Assembly: GCA_934316845.1 (NCBI GenBank)
Contig: CAKRDZ010000011.1
Location: forward strand, 18,251 to 82,250
Direction of reading: 5' to 3'
DNA: 64,000 nucleotides
From: an uncultured Eubacterium sp.
GTDB lineage: Bacteria > Bacillota > Clostridia > Lachnospirales > Lachnospiraceae
In this document: positions 43,451-52,228 of the stretch, one piece after another
Layout of the letters: each line of letters starts with the position of its first letter
Position numbering within the stretch: position 1 is the first letter of the stretch
Program-made: the position numbers and the translations under genes
The notes under the pieces: model-generated
Database searches by the model: none
Told to the model about the DNA's origin: nothing
What the model saw: the letters and a program-made list of their open reading frames with translations, nothing else

Positions 43451-44983
43451 TTAGCGCACGCGCACTGTAAAATTGTATTTTTTCTTCTGTCCATTGACCA
43501 GTTTTACAGTAACTGCTATCTTGGCCTTTCCCTTCTTTTTCCCGAACACGCGCAAGTTTGAAAAATACTGTTTTCCATCTTTTTGGATTCCATAATTTTT
43601 CGTCTTAATGATCTTCTTGCCGCTTTTGATCTTATAAGAAATTTTTGCAATTTTGTTTTTTGCCGCCTTACTATTGATCAGAAGCTGGATATCATCTGCT
43701 TTTTTTCGTGAAATCGTAAATTTTCCTTTTAACGGATATTTTCCTACGATAATATCTGAAAAAGAATATTTTGGGGCCTTTGACACATTGTTCGTTTTAT
43801 CGTCCGGCTGCTGCGACGGCTCTGTCACAGGCATGGTTGTCTTTGCATCGGATAACGAATTTCCCGGCGTGCTTGCCGGTGCACCCGGAGATACGGTTTC
43901 CTGCGCTGCCGGAGTTTGTTCCGGTGCCGCACTCGGCGTTGCCTCCGGTGCCGCACTTGGCGTCACTTCCGGTGTTGCTTCCGGTGTCACTTCCGGAATT
44001 TCCGTCGGCGCTGCACTCGGCGTTGCTTCCGGAGTTGCCGTCGGTGCCGGCGTTGGATTCACCGGTTTGAGATCCTCATCACTTCTTATATAATAAGTTT
44101 CTGCGATCGGAAAATCGGTCAAATAACTGCTTTCATAGTATTCATTATCCATCACATGAACCTGGGACGGATCCGCCTCGTCAAAATCTGTGCTTCCCTT
44201 TAAAAAGTAATCATAACTTATGTTGTCATCGTCCGCATCATCCCATGTCGCATCGAGATTGTACCATTGGTCGCCAAGTTTCACGATGTTCCAGGCATGG
44301 CCTGCAGAATCTCTTCCTGTACCGGCACTTCCTCCGATCCAGTGGCATGGCACCCCGGCTTCGACAAGGAGTTTATACATACAGAGTGCATAACTGTTGC
44401 AAAGCCCCTCGCCTCTTGCATATGCGCTGTATGCAGAAGAAGCATTATCCACATCATCTGTGTATGTAATAAGCGCGCAGACAAAATCATGAATGGCTTT
44501 TACCTTGGAATAATCTGACATCTGCGAAGTTCCAAGCGCAGCAAGGATTTCTTTTGTATGCGTATTGACATATTCCGTCTCTTCTGCAGTCTCAAAGTAG
44601 GTCGGCGTAAAGATAAGTTCGCCACTTAGAGCCGTTTTGTCAAACCTTGCCTTTAGACATTCTTTTGCAAAATTGATATTTCCGACCAGATAATCTGAAT
44701 CGTCCGAAGTCGCCGCATTATCCAGCATGATCATGTCATAATAAAAGAATAACATGTCGCCAAACAAATAATTCCATTCCTCTTCGGTTCCGCTAAAATC
44801 AACCGAAAACTCGCTTTTTCTCTGCATTCCGTTGTCGCGGACCACTTCTGCCAGTTCTTTCAGCCCCGTCGCCTTTTGATCCGCAGCCAATGCCTGTGTC
44901 CCATTTGCAGCAACACTTCCGGCGAGTACTCCGACCGTCAGGATAATTGCCAATATTTTCCTTTTCCAGTTTTGTAATTTCAT
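43451..44983 (-). CDS. Secreted transglutaminase-like protein with Pro-rich linker
   Basis: 510 residues. A Sec signal peptide (residues 1-34, ending near ALAADQ) precedes a transglutaminase-like domain with Cys195 (GEGLCNSYA), His229 (SAGHAWNIV) and Asp244 (YNLDATWDD), the complete triad. Residues 305-400 are a repeat-rich linker of Pro, Ala, Thr and Glu (units like TPSAAPEA). The last 100 residues are a basic beta-sheet domain resembling surface or wall-binding modules. Bacterial members act as proteases or peptide cross-linkers on the surface; which one is not decided by sequence. The start follows GGGAGG. Confidence 0.88.
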   Translation of the reverse strand: MKLQNWKRKILAIILTVGVLAGSVAANGTQALAADQKATGLKELAEVVRDNGMQRKSEFSVDFSGTEEEWNYLFGDMLFFYYDMIMLDNAATSDDSDYLVGNINFAKECLKARFDKTALSGELIFTPTYFETAEETEYVNTHTKEILAALGTSQMSDYSKVKAIHDFVCALITYTDDVDNASSAYSAYARGEGLCNSYALCMYKLLVEAGVPCHWIGGSAGTGRDSAGHAWNIVKLGDQWYNLDATWDDADDDNISYDYFLKGSTDFDEADPSQVHVMDNEYYESSYLTDFPIAETYYIRSDEDLKPVNPTPAPTATPEATPSAAPTEIPEVTPEATPEVTPSAAPEATPSAAPEQTPAAQETVSPGAPASTPGNSLSDAKTTMPVTEPSQQPDDKTNNVSKAPKYSFSDIIVGKYPLKGKFTISRKKADDIQLLINSKAAKNKIAKISYKIKSGKKIIKTKNYGIQKDGKQYFSNLRVFGKKKGKAKIAVTVKLVNGQKKKYNFTVRVR

Positions 44984-45066
44984 ACAGATTCCTCCCTGTT
45001 TTGTTGTTGGTCTTAATAATTTTCCTCAATTTTGAGAAGAAAAACTCCCACTTTAAACTGCTATTT

Positions 45067-45095
45067 ATTATAGCAAACCCAATAACTCGCGACAA
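45067..45095 (-). promoter_or_regulatory. Promoter for the transglutaminase-protease operon
   Basis: Minus-strand TTGTCG (45090-45095), 17-base spacer, perfect TATAAT (45067-45072). The rest of the gap up to 45277 shows no gene or clear repeat. Confidence 0.7.
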
Positions 45096-45277
45096 TAGAA
45101 AACACAGAATTGTTTATGCCTCATCGTAAATGTAGTTGCAAGAAGGACATACATTACTTATTTCATTTATTGCTATTTAGCACGCAACCATTGCAATCCT
45201 TCCTCAACGTAAAACAACCTCTCCTTTCATATCAAGTTTGATGCAAAAGAAGAGATTGTATGATTTCCGCAAAAGTC

Positions 45278-46291
45278 TTATTTATTATTGGATTGTTGCT
45301 TTTTTTGCAATTCCTCAATCAGAGCATACGCGTTTGCAAGTTCATCATTTTTAAGCTTCAACTCATCCTCTTTTTTCCGGATGATATCCCGTGCTTCATC
45401 CAAATCCTTCTGCATTTCGTCAACCATATATTCAGCGGTATTGTGATCCAGCTGGGCTAATTCTTTGGAATACATGTTCATCACCCTTTCCGTGTTTTGG
45501 CAGAGATGGAAGATGTCTTCGTACATTTCCTTAAACATTGGAAATTTTTGGATGAGATCATAGATCTGCTCCGGGTCATCCGTGCTTAAAAAGGTAAGCC
45601 AAGCCTCCAGCTCTGTTTGTATATCTTTATTTTGCATGGCATTATGGAAAATGTCAAGGGGTATGAACAAAAAATTCTGCAAAAGATTCATTTCCAGCTT
45701 GGTATCGGAGACCGCATGAAAAAAATGCAGGTAGGTGTCCGGAAATGCATGAAATTCTTTTGGGCTGTGCTCAAAGAAAACGATGACATGAACAGGCCGT
45801 ATGTTTTTGTAATTAAAATTCTTGGAGTCACGGTCTTTTACCCGCTTATACTGGCGGAGCAGAAGGTCAGCGGAGTAGCAGGCGGCACGTTCGCCGGGAA
45901 AACGGTAACCAATCTTTTGAACTTCAATATTGGCAATGCTTCCGTCTTCGAACTCGACAACAATGTCCGTGATCAAAAAAGAGGGTTCGACGGTAATGCG
46001 CGTAGTGTCATTTGGCAGAACTTTTAGGACACGGACGTTCTTTTTTAATAAAAGTGATAAAAGCCGGCTGAGCCGCTGAGGATTGTATTCCGGGTTGAAA
46101 ACTTCTTTGAAAAAGCTGTCAAAAAGAATTTTAACTCCGTGCTGGCCGGTACAGATGTCAAGAAACGCTTCCTTTTGTGTTTCGCTCCAGCTTATGAAGA
46201 GGTTGTTTAATTTCCAGCTGCTCCGGATCTCCGCTAAAACCTCTTCACGTTTTCGATAAGAAAACAAATTTTGTAATGTTTTTTTGTGCAT
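45278..46291 (-). CDS. Rpn/PD-(D/E)XK nuclease family transposase-like protein
   Basis: 337 residues of the family listed as PD-(D/E)XK transposase (pfam12784 type), related to Rpn recombination-promoting nucleases. The nuclease core is around FLITDIVVEFEDGSIANIEVQK, with Asp and the ExQ form of the ExK motif. QHGVKILFDSFFKEVF near the N-terminus is the usual family opening. The last 50 residues are a coiled coil ending in Gln/Ser/Asn-rich sequence. No terminal inverted repeats or target duplications flank the gene, so it is not shown to be mobile. Start has AGGAGG; promoter TTGACA-N17-TATTAT is 130 bases upstream. Confidence 0.82.
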   Translation of the reverse strand: MHKKTLQNLFSYRKREEVLAEIRSSWKLNNLFISWSETQKEAFLDICTGQHGVKILFDSFFKEVFNPEYNPQRLSRLLSLLLKKNVRVLKVLPNDTTRITVEPSFLITDIVVEFEDGSIANIEVQKIGYRFPGERAACYSADLLLRQYKRVKDRDSKNFNYKNIRPVHVIVFFEHSPKEFHAFPDTYLHFFHAVSDTKLEMNLLQNFLFIPLDIFHNAMQNKDIQTELEAWLTFLSTDDPEQIYDLIQKFPMFKEMYEDIFHLCQNTERVMNMYSKELAQLDHNTAEYMVDEMQKDLDEARDIIRKKEDELKLKNDELANAYALIEELQKKQQSNNK

Positions 46292-46423
46292 AATATGCCT
46301 CCTTTAGTGTTAGTAAGTACTTTGTTAACTGCTACATATCGGTTTTAAAAAGTAAGGGAAATTAAACAAAAAAATGCACAAAATAAACGAACATAAAGAA
46401 AATAGATTTTCTTTGTGGTAATT

Positions 46424-46452
46424 ATAATAAGATATTTGAAGATGCTTGTCAA
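46424..46452 (-). promoter_or_regulatory. Promoter for the Rpn-like gene
   Basis: Minus-strand TTGACA (46447-46452), 17-base spacer, TATTAT (46424-46429). Confidence 0.75.
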
Positions 46453-46505
46453 GAGGAACCTGCAATTTCTTCAACTCCTGTATTTATTCACATGTATTTT
46501 CCACC

Positions 46506-46534
46506 TTGCAACTCCCCTCCAATAATGATACTAT
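46506..46534 (+). promoter_or_regulatory. Promoter for the Tim44-like gene
   Basis: TTGCAA (46506-46511), 17-base spacer, TACTAT (46529-46534). Confidence 0.6.
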
Positions 46535-46566
46535 ATCCTTATCACAACAAATGAGAGGAAGCTGTT

Positions 46567-47340
46567 ATGAAACTAATTACCGCCCTTATTTTAATCCTTG
46601 TTATCCTTGGCATTGTCTTCATTGCCTTTTTGTGCCTCCGCAAAAAAGTCCGCGACACGTCGCAGGCATTGTTCGGCACGCCCGATATCACGCAGGCAGC
46701 GGCGCAGATGAAGCAGGAATATGCGACGACACCGAAGTCCGTTTCTTCCATGACTTCCCTTCTGCTGCCGAAGATCAGCGCCGATTTTCCGGATTTTGAA
46801 TACAACGAAATGAAAGAACGCGCAAATAATGTGCTGGTTTCCTTTCTTCGTGCCATTACTGCTAAAAATGTTTCTCTGCTGACAGAGGGCAGCCGTGAAT
46901 TAAAACAGCAATTGGAAAATCATATTGAGATGCTGCGTGCCGAAGGACGCTCCGAACATTTTGAGCAGGTCAGGCTGCACCGCACCGAAATTTATCAATA
47001 CCGCAAAACAGACGGAAAATGCATTGTTACGTTTCAGACTTCTCTGGAATGCTTCCATTATATAGAAGACGAAAGTTGTAAAATATTGGAAGGTGACAAA
47101 CAGATGAAATATCAGACAAAATTTAACACCGATCTCATCTATGTGCAGGATGTGGACAAAATGAAAAATGACTACGACGATGCCCTCGCTGTAACCTGTC
47201 CAAACTGCGGCGCGCCGATTTCAACGCTCGGAGCAAAGCACTGTGAATACTGCGGCTGCGCGGTCATTGAATTAAACATACATGCATGGGCGTTTCATCA
47301 TGTGGAGGAGATTACCGCCAGATCCAATGCTCTCAGATAA
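46567..47340 (+). CDS. Tim44-like domain protein with C-terminal zinc ribbon
   Basis: 257 residues. One membrane helix (4-25), a spacer, then a domain of about residues 75-205 that resembles Tim44/MBA1-type folds (DFEYNEMKERANNVLVSFLRAI opening; FHYIEDE later). A zinc ribbon follows (CPNCGAP ... CEYCGC, about 214-237). Bacterial proteins of this kind are membrane-tethered and of unknown function; a link to protein translocation or folding is only by analogy. The start follows GAGGAAG. The 3' end overlaps the convergent histidine kinase gene by eight bases. Confidence 0.75.
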   Translation: MKLITALILILVILGIVFIAFLCLRKKVRDTSQALFGTPDITQAAAQMKQEYATTPKSVSSMTSLLLPKISADFPDFEYNEMKERANNVLVSFLRAITAKNVSLLTEGSRELKQQLENHIEMLRAEGRSEHFEQVRLHRTEIYQYRKTDGKCIVTFQTSLECFHYIEDESCKILEGDKQMKYQTKFNTDLIYVQDVDKMKNDYDDALAVTCPNCGAPISTLGAKHCEYCGCAVIELNIHAWAFHHVEEITARSNALR

Positions 47341-48574
47341 GCAGCGATATCTCCACCCGCATTTTCCCTTCTTCATAATGCCAGGTGATCTCGCCCCCAT
47401 TTTGTTTTACAATATCACGCATATTGGCAGTTCCGATCCCATGCTGCGACCGGTCTGCCTTTTTCGTTTTCAGGATATTTCCTTCTTTTATTTCGCACGA
47501 ATTTATGATCTCCACAAATACGGCGCCGCCACTATGTGAGATATGAAGTTCAAAAGAAGGGTTTTCTGCCTTTTCCAATGCCTCTTTGACATTGTCCATC
47601 GCATTGCCCCACAAGATACAGCGCTCCCGGTGATTGAGATTGATCTCTGCCGGAAATCTGCCGTCTATTTCATAGGAAAAACCGGCTTTGCCTTTCCATT
47701 CATTGACTACATAGTCGATAAAATAATCCAGAATAAAATCACCCGTATGACTCACTGCATTTTGATTATATTCGATTCCCAGTTCTTCGATGTATTTTTT
47801 AATTTCTTCGATGTCGCCCCGGTCTCCCAGCGCGTGAAGTACCCGCAGATGGTTTTTCACATCATGGCGGAACGACCGCATATATTCCTGTCGTTTCCAT
47901 TCACGCTCATATATTTTTTCTTCGATTTCTTTTTCATGCTGCACCTTTCTCCGGCTGAAGACAAGGTAAAATAGCACCACACATACGACAAGAGCGACAA
48001 CGATACAAAGCATATTGAAAAAATACGTCTGCCGCATCGCCTGCTGTGTGATCTCGCCATTTAGCACAAGATAAGATACACCTGCCACAACACAGACGCA
48101 AAACAAAAACACCAGTACCAGCAGGATATACCCATACGATATCGTTTGTATAAATGCATAAACCTTCTTCCGTTTCCGATACACCAATGCGGTTAAGATC
48201 ATCCACAAAACCATGCCAAGCGTATTATCTATTATACTTTGCGTAAAATTATGTTCATACCTTGTAACAAGCATATTAACACTCATTACCATCATATCGA
48301 CAATACTAATTGCCAAATACTCAATCAAAACAGCCATTAATTTTCTGCCAAATTTTCCGTAAAACAGAGAAAAAATAACAACTACGTCCCGAAGGGTCTT
48401 CCATGCAACCATATCCGACCCCTGCCCGCACAGATAAGCGCCACCCAGGATATAAGCGGCTACAACCAGCCACCATCTCCATTTTTTGAATTCAAAGCCA
48501 AATATCCCGTATGTGATCAGCAGGGTTTTTACCGTCTCCGGCACAAGCCAGATCAGCCACTGTCCTACACTCAT
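47333..48574 (-). CDS. GHKL sensor histidine kinase (AgrC/VirS type)
   Basis: 413 residues. Six hydrophobic helices in the first 205 residues form the sensor, then FRHDVKNH with phospho-acceptor His237, an N-box (WGNAMDNVKEALE) and a G-box with HGIGTANM near the end. This is the kinase type that partners LytTR regulators and often reads peptides or membrane stress. The ribosome site AAGGAGG lies inside the upstream regulator gene, whose stop is four bases before, so translation is coupled. No AgrD/AgrB-like peptide genes are nearby, so the signal is unknown. Confidence 0.9.
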   Translation of the reverse strand: MSVGQWLIWLVPETVKTLLITYGIFGFEFKKWRWWLVVAAYILGGAYLCGQGSDMVAWKTLRDVVVIFSLFYGKFGRKLMAVLIEYLAISIVDMMVMSVNMLVTRYEHNFTQSIIDNTLGMVLWMILTALVYRKRKKVYAFIQTISYGYILLVLVFLFCVCVVAGVSYLVLNGEITQQAMRQTYFFNMLCIVVALVVCVVLFYLVFSRRKVQHEKEIEEKIYEREWKRQEYMRSFRHDVKNHLRVLHALGDRGDIEEIKKYIEELGIEYNQNAVSHTGDFILDYFIDYVVNEWKGKAGFSYEIDGRFPAEINLNHRERCILWGNAMDNVKEALEKAENPSFELHISHSGGAVFVEIINSCEIKEGNILKTKKADRSQHGIGTANMRDIVKQNGGEITWHYEEGKMRVEISLLI

Positions 48575-48578
48575 CCGC

Positions 48579-49250
48579 TTATGCCTCCTTATAATACGTC
48601 AGATAGGCATGTGTCACTTCTGCCTGCTTTCGTTTTGAAATTTCTAACCGCTCGTCTCCTACCACCACAAATCCGCTTTTGATTTTTTCAATTTTTGCAA
48701 CATTGACAAGACATCCCCGTTTTATCTCTACAAAAGGACATCCCTCCAGGGTTTCCTTTAACCGCTTCATGGATTCGCGAATGAGGGGCTGTTTTCCACT
48801 TTCTGTCACAATCTGAATATAATTTCCCAAAGAATTTATGTAAAGAATTTTTTCACTCGGAGTACCGTGCACGATACAATTGTTACGTTTCATACGGACC
48901 GCCTGCGCCAATGCCTCCGGAAGTTTATCCTCCAGATTTTCTTTTTGCACAAACCGCAGCACATGTAAGCCAAAAGCATCCGCAATCATCTCTTCATGGT
49001 CGGTAACAAAGATAATATACGTCGTACCTTCTTTGCGCTGTAACTCTTCTTTTAACTCTATGCCCGACATTCCGGGCATCTCAATATCCAAAATCAAAAT
49101 GTCCGGCTTTGTGTCTGCTTGCAGCACAAATGACGCATCTTCATACAATGCAGTCTCAGCCGGACATTTCATCTGTTTCAAAACCTTTTCACAAACTTTG
49201 CAAATCCGCTCTCTTTCTTCTGCCTGATCGTCGCAAACCCCAATAATCAT
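48579..49250 (-). CDS. LytTR family response regulator
   Basis: 223 residues: receiver domain with phospho-acceptor Asp55 in ILILDIEMPGMSG, then a C-terminal LytTR DNA-binding domain (about 125-220; NSLGNYIQIVT and FVEIKRGCLVNVAKIEKI). I start at MIIGVCDD (49250), preceded by GGAGG; a longer in-frame reading has no such site. It forms an operon with the downstream GHKL kinase. LytTR proteins bind two direct 9-10 base repeats about two turns apart; such repeats lie before the -35 of the adjacent lipoprotein gene (50384-50416), making that gene a likely target. Confidence 0.93.
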   Translation of the reverse strand: MIIGVCDDQAEERERICKVCEKVLKQMKCPAETALYEDASFVLQADTKPDILILDIEMPGMSGIELKEELQRKEGTTYIIFVTDHEEMIADAFGLHVLRFVQKENLEDKLPEALAQAVRMKRNNCIVHGTPSEKILYINSLGNYIQIVTESGKQPLIRESMKRLKETLEGCPFVEIKRGCLVNVAKIEKIKSGFVVVGDERLEISKRKQAEVTHAYLTYYKEA

Positions 49251-49314
49251 AACGTCCGCCTCCAAAAACTCCGTCTCTTTTGTAAACATTCAGAACCTTT
49301 ATGTTATAATTAGG

Positions 49315-49343
49315 ATTTTATCATAATTTGCAAATACTGGCAA
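49315..49343 (-). promoter_or_regulatory. Promoter for the LytTR two-component operon
   Basis: Minus-strand TTGCCA (49338-49343), 17-base spacer, TAAAAT (49315-49320). It immediately adjoins the end of the lipoprotein gene at 49351. Confidence 0.7.
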
Positions 49344-49350
49344 GCGTGGT

Positions 49351-50310
49351 TTACTTTTTCTCATATACTGTCAGACGGTCTTGTCTTGTATTATCGTCTT
49401 CTATCGTATAGTCAACATAAAAAGTGTCACCCTGCACAAACAGGTAATTCAGCCACGCCTGACTGGTAAGTGCATTAGTAGACATTACACTTTCCGGCAC
49501 TACTTCCTGCATTTTACCATTTTCCAACAGGAAAATACCTTTTTCTGTCGCTGCAAACAACTCGCCATCCTCATTTACCGCATAACAGACTCCCTGATCG
49601 GTCACCTGTCCCTGTGCTTCGAACTCGTCTTCCTGTTCCCCAGTCTCCAGATTATAAACCATTATCTTGCTTCCATCTGTACCTATCGTAAATATCATGT
49701 CGTTTACCAGATCGGCACGGGCAACATTCTCTCCAAATTCGTGAATACAGTTCCCTTTAAGATCATTTATAGCACATTTACCTCCTCCGTATAACGCAAG
49801 GACACTTTTATCATCTGCTACTGCAAAACTCTGTATCGGTTTCTTGCCAAAAGCATCCGGATACGCTTTAAATTTATCCGTCAATGCATATACATAAGTT
49901 CCGGTTGAGGTGTTTGACACTCCAAAAATTTTCCCGTTCGCTGTCTCAGTCAGTGTGTACAACTCGCTGATCTTATTTTTCTTCAACAATTCATTTGTCT
50001 CTGACATATCAACTTCGTTCCATTCCCCATCTTCCAGAACATACTTTTTATAAGCCATACTGTCCTGTGTTATATGTTTTTCATCAAACATAAAGACGAT
50101 TGGCTTTCCGTCTGCGTCTCTTGCCATACAAAATGGCTGTCCTTTCGGATATGTAATTTCACGCTCCTTATAACCCATCTCCTCTTTTATCTTATTTGTC
50201 GTCTGGTTTTGTGTTGTCTGCTCCTGATCTGCTGCCTGACTTCCACACCCCGTGCAAAGCGCCGCCGCTGTCAAAAATGCCATTGTTAAGGCCAAAAATT
50301 TACGTTTCAT
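49351..50310 (-). CDS. Lipoprotein with propeller-like domain, likely LytTR target
   Basis: 319 residues. The lipoprotein signal ends near CTGC (Cys22), followed by a Gln/Thr-rich linker. The rest is beta-strand-rich with repeated units such as VADDKSVLALYGGG and IMVYNLETGEQED, suggesting a WD/propeller-like sensor fold. No catalytic motif is seen. I start at MKRKFLA (50310), nine bases after GGAGG; an earlier ATG touches that site. Its promoter carries direct repeats fitting a LytTR regulator, and the regulator operon is next to it on the same strand, so it may be a signal input or an effector of that system. Confidence 0.8.
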   Translation of the reverse strand: MKRKFLALTMAFLTAAALCTGCGSQAADQEQTTQNQTTNKIKEEMGYKEREITYPKGQPFCMARDADGKPIVFMFDEKHITQDSMAYKKYVLEDGEWNEVDMSETNELLKKNKISELYTLTETANGKIFGVSNTSTGTYVYALTDKFKAYPDAFGKKPIQSFAVADDKSVLALYGGGKCAINDLKGNCIHEFGENVARADLVNDMIFTIGTDGSKIMVYNLETGEQEDEFEAQGQVTDQGVCYAVNEDGELFAATEKGIFLLENGKMQEVVPESVMSTNALTSQAWLNYLFVQGDTFYVDYTIEDDNTRQDRLTVYEKK

Positions 50311-50351
50311 CGTGTTCATCCTCCTTTTGTACACTTTTTATACTGTTTATC

Positions 50352-50381
50352 AGTATACCATATTTCCTTCTGCATCACCAA
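50352..50381 (-). promoter_or_regulatory. Promoter for the 49351 lipoprotein gene
   Basis: Minus-strand TATACT (50352-50357) with a weak -35 TTGGTG (50376-50381) at 18 bases. A weak -35 with binding repeats right before it suits an activator-dependent promoter. Confidence 0.6.
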
Positions 50382-50383
50382 AC

Positions 50384-50416
50384 TTTGTGACGAACGGTCA
50401 TTTTTTGTGATAAACG
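50384..50416. promoter_or_regulatory. Direct repeat, candidate LytTR binding site
   Basis: TTTGTGACGAACG (50384-50396) and TTTGTGATAAACG (50404-50416) are direct repeats, 20 bases apart, on one DNA face. They end three bases before the -35 of the minus-strand lipoprotein promoter. This is the arrangement of AgrA/VirR-type LytTR sites. Confidence 0.6.
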
Positions 50417-50445
50417 ACTTCGATTTAAACCTCTGCATACTCTTC

Positions 50446-50492
50446 CATTCACCGGCATATACATATATCAACTTGCCTTATGCCGGTGAATG
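50446..50492 (+). promoter_or_regulatory. Perfect 14-bp inverted repeat over the DUF885 ribosome site
   Basis: CATTCACCGGCATA (50446-50459) is the exact complement of TATGCCGGTGAATG (50479-50492), with a 19-base loop. The right arm contains the GGTGA ribosome site of the gene at 50495, so the RNA hairpin would hide it. Confidence 0.65.
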
Positions 50493-50494
50493 CT

Positions 50495-52228
50495 ATGAAA
50501 CGATATTTCGCTCTATTTCTTACTGTTTGTCTGATTTTGTGCAGCTGCGCTCCGGGCAGCGGTTCGGTTTCTGACAAAAATTCCCAACCAAATACAGATT
50601 TTCAAGAATATACAGACGCCCTGTTCCGGGAAAGTGTCGCAGGCGATGCGTTGTCACTTAATTATTCTCTCGCGCACCCGGAAAATTATGGAATCTCAAA
50701 AACCGCCGGTGGATTTCCACCCCTCTCAGTATCCGAGACGGCACAGGCTTCTTCGGAGTATGAAAATGCACTGGCAAAATTAGAAAGTTTTGACAGAGAT
50801 TCTCTTTCCCAACCGGAAAAGATTTTATATGACAATTTGAAATATACGTTGGAAATGAATCAAAAGAGAGAAGATTTTTTTCTATTTTCCCGTCCTTTTT
50901 CCCCGGTTACCGGCCTTCAGGCACAGCTTCCCGTGCTATTAGCAGAGTATTCTTTCGACTGTAGAGAAGATATTGAAAATTATTTTACACTCCTTCGCAG
51001 CATCCCTTCGTATTTTGAATCGGTTCTCGTCTTTTACGATCATCAGGAAAAAGCCGGACTGCTACCCTGCCGGAGTACAATGTCGCACATTTTGGAGCAG
51101 TGCCAGACATTTTTGTCCGACAAGGGCTGGAAACTTTTGCTCACGTCCTTTCGGAGCCGCATTGAAGCCTGCGATTTTGTCGATCAGGAAGAAATGTTAA
51201 GCTACCGCAGAGAAAATAAATCCTTGATCAAAAAAGAGTTTGTCCACGCGTATGAAAATCTGACGGCAGGTCTGAACAGCCGGCTGGATGCCTGTCCGGA
51301 AAATGGGGCTTTGTGCAGTTATCAAAACGGTGAAGACTATTACCGCTATTTATTTGCCAAGGAGTCCGGTTCTCCGCGCGGTCCGGAGGAATATCTGAAG
51401 CTATTAAAAGCCCAGTTAAAGAAGTCAAAAGAAACCCTTCTTGCCTATGCCAAAAAAGATGCTTCGCTTTTTGCGAACCTCAATCTGTCGCCCGGAAAAG
51501 GACTGACGCCGGAGCAGCAGTTAGACCATCTGACAACTGCGATCAAGGAGGATTTTCCGGAGATCAAAGAGGTCGGATATAAGGTTTCCTACGTAGATCC
51601 TTCATTGGAGGATTATCTGAGTCCTGCCTTTTATCTGACACCTCCGCTCGATGCCTACGATGAAAACGCCATCTATATCAACGGAAGTGACCGGTTTGCC
51701 GGATCCGATCTGTACACTACCCTTGCGCACGAAGGCTATCCGGGGCATCTGTATCAAAATGTGTATGACCGCAGCCGGAACCATCCTCTTCTCTCCTATG
51801 CCCTGAATTTCAACGGCTACACCGAAGGCTGGGCGACCTATGCGGAAATCTACTCGTACAAATACCTCGGATATAAAAAAGACGAAATTGGAATCTTGCG
51901 GAACAATATGATCGTTTCCCTCTGCCTTTATGGGATATGCGATATCGGCATTCACCTGCTCGGATGGAGTGCGGATGATGTGTATACCTTTCTGCTGCAA
52001 AATGGTTCTTACGACCGTGAGACATCCGATTCTCTTTATGATAATATCATTGACGAGCCGGGTTCTTACCTCAAATATACGATTGGATATATGGAATTTG
52101 CCAGATTGAAAAAGACCGCCAAAAGCCATCAGGGAGACTCCTTTTCGGAAAAGGAGTTCCACCGATATGTGCTTTCTGCCGGTCCGAGTGCATTTTCTGT
52201 ATTAGAAGATCATCTTACAGATCAATGA
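50495..52228 (+). CDS. DUF885 family lipoprotein (putative metallo-carboxypeptidase)
   Basis: 577 residues. A signal peptide ends near LCSC (Cys18, slightly unusual lipobox). The family motif TTLAHEGYPGHLYQN holds the HExxxxH zinc pattern. SYALNFNGYTEGWATYAE with its Glu near residue 450 is the second conserved block. DUF885 proteins are thought to be zinc peptidases, but substrates are largely unknown. I use the ATG at 50495, five bases after GGTGA; an ATG five codons earlier has no ribosome site. Regulation may involve the hairpin over that site. The last seven bases overlap convergent thyX. Confidence 0.85.
   Translation: MKRYFALFLTVCLILCSCAPGSGSVSDKNSQPNTDFQEYTDALFRESVAGDALSLNYSLAHPENYGISKTAGGFPPLSVSETAQASSEYENALAKLESFDRDSLSQPEKILYDNLKYTLEMNQKREDFFLFSRPFSPVTGLQAQLPVLLAEYSFDCREDIENYFTLLRSIPSYFESVLVFYDHQEKAGLLPCRSTMSHILEQCQTFLSDKGWKLLLTSFRSRIEACDFVDQEEMLSYRRENKSLIKKEFVHAYENLTAGLNSRLDACPENGALCSYQNGEDYYRYLFAKESGSPRGPEEYLKLLKAQLKKSKETLLAYAKKDASLFANLNLSPGKGLTPEQQLDHLTTAIKEDFPEIKEVGYKVSYVDPSLEDYLSPAFYLTPPLDAYDENAIYINGSDRFAGSDLYTTLAHEGYPGHLYQNVYDRSRNHPLLSYALNFNGYTEGWATYAEIYSYKYLGYKKDEIGILRNNMIVSLCLYGICDIGIHLLGWSADDVYTFLLQNGSYDRETSDSLYDNIIDEPGSYLKYTIGYMEFARLKKTAKSHQGDSFSEKEFHRYVLSAGPSAFSVLEDHLTDQ

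Noticed and set aside
45278..46291. Active insertion sequence
   Set aside because: The gene resembles a transposase-related nuclease family, but no terminal inverted repeats or target duplications were found around it.
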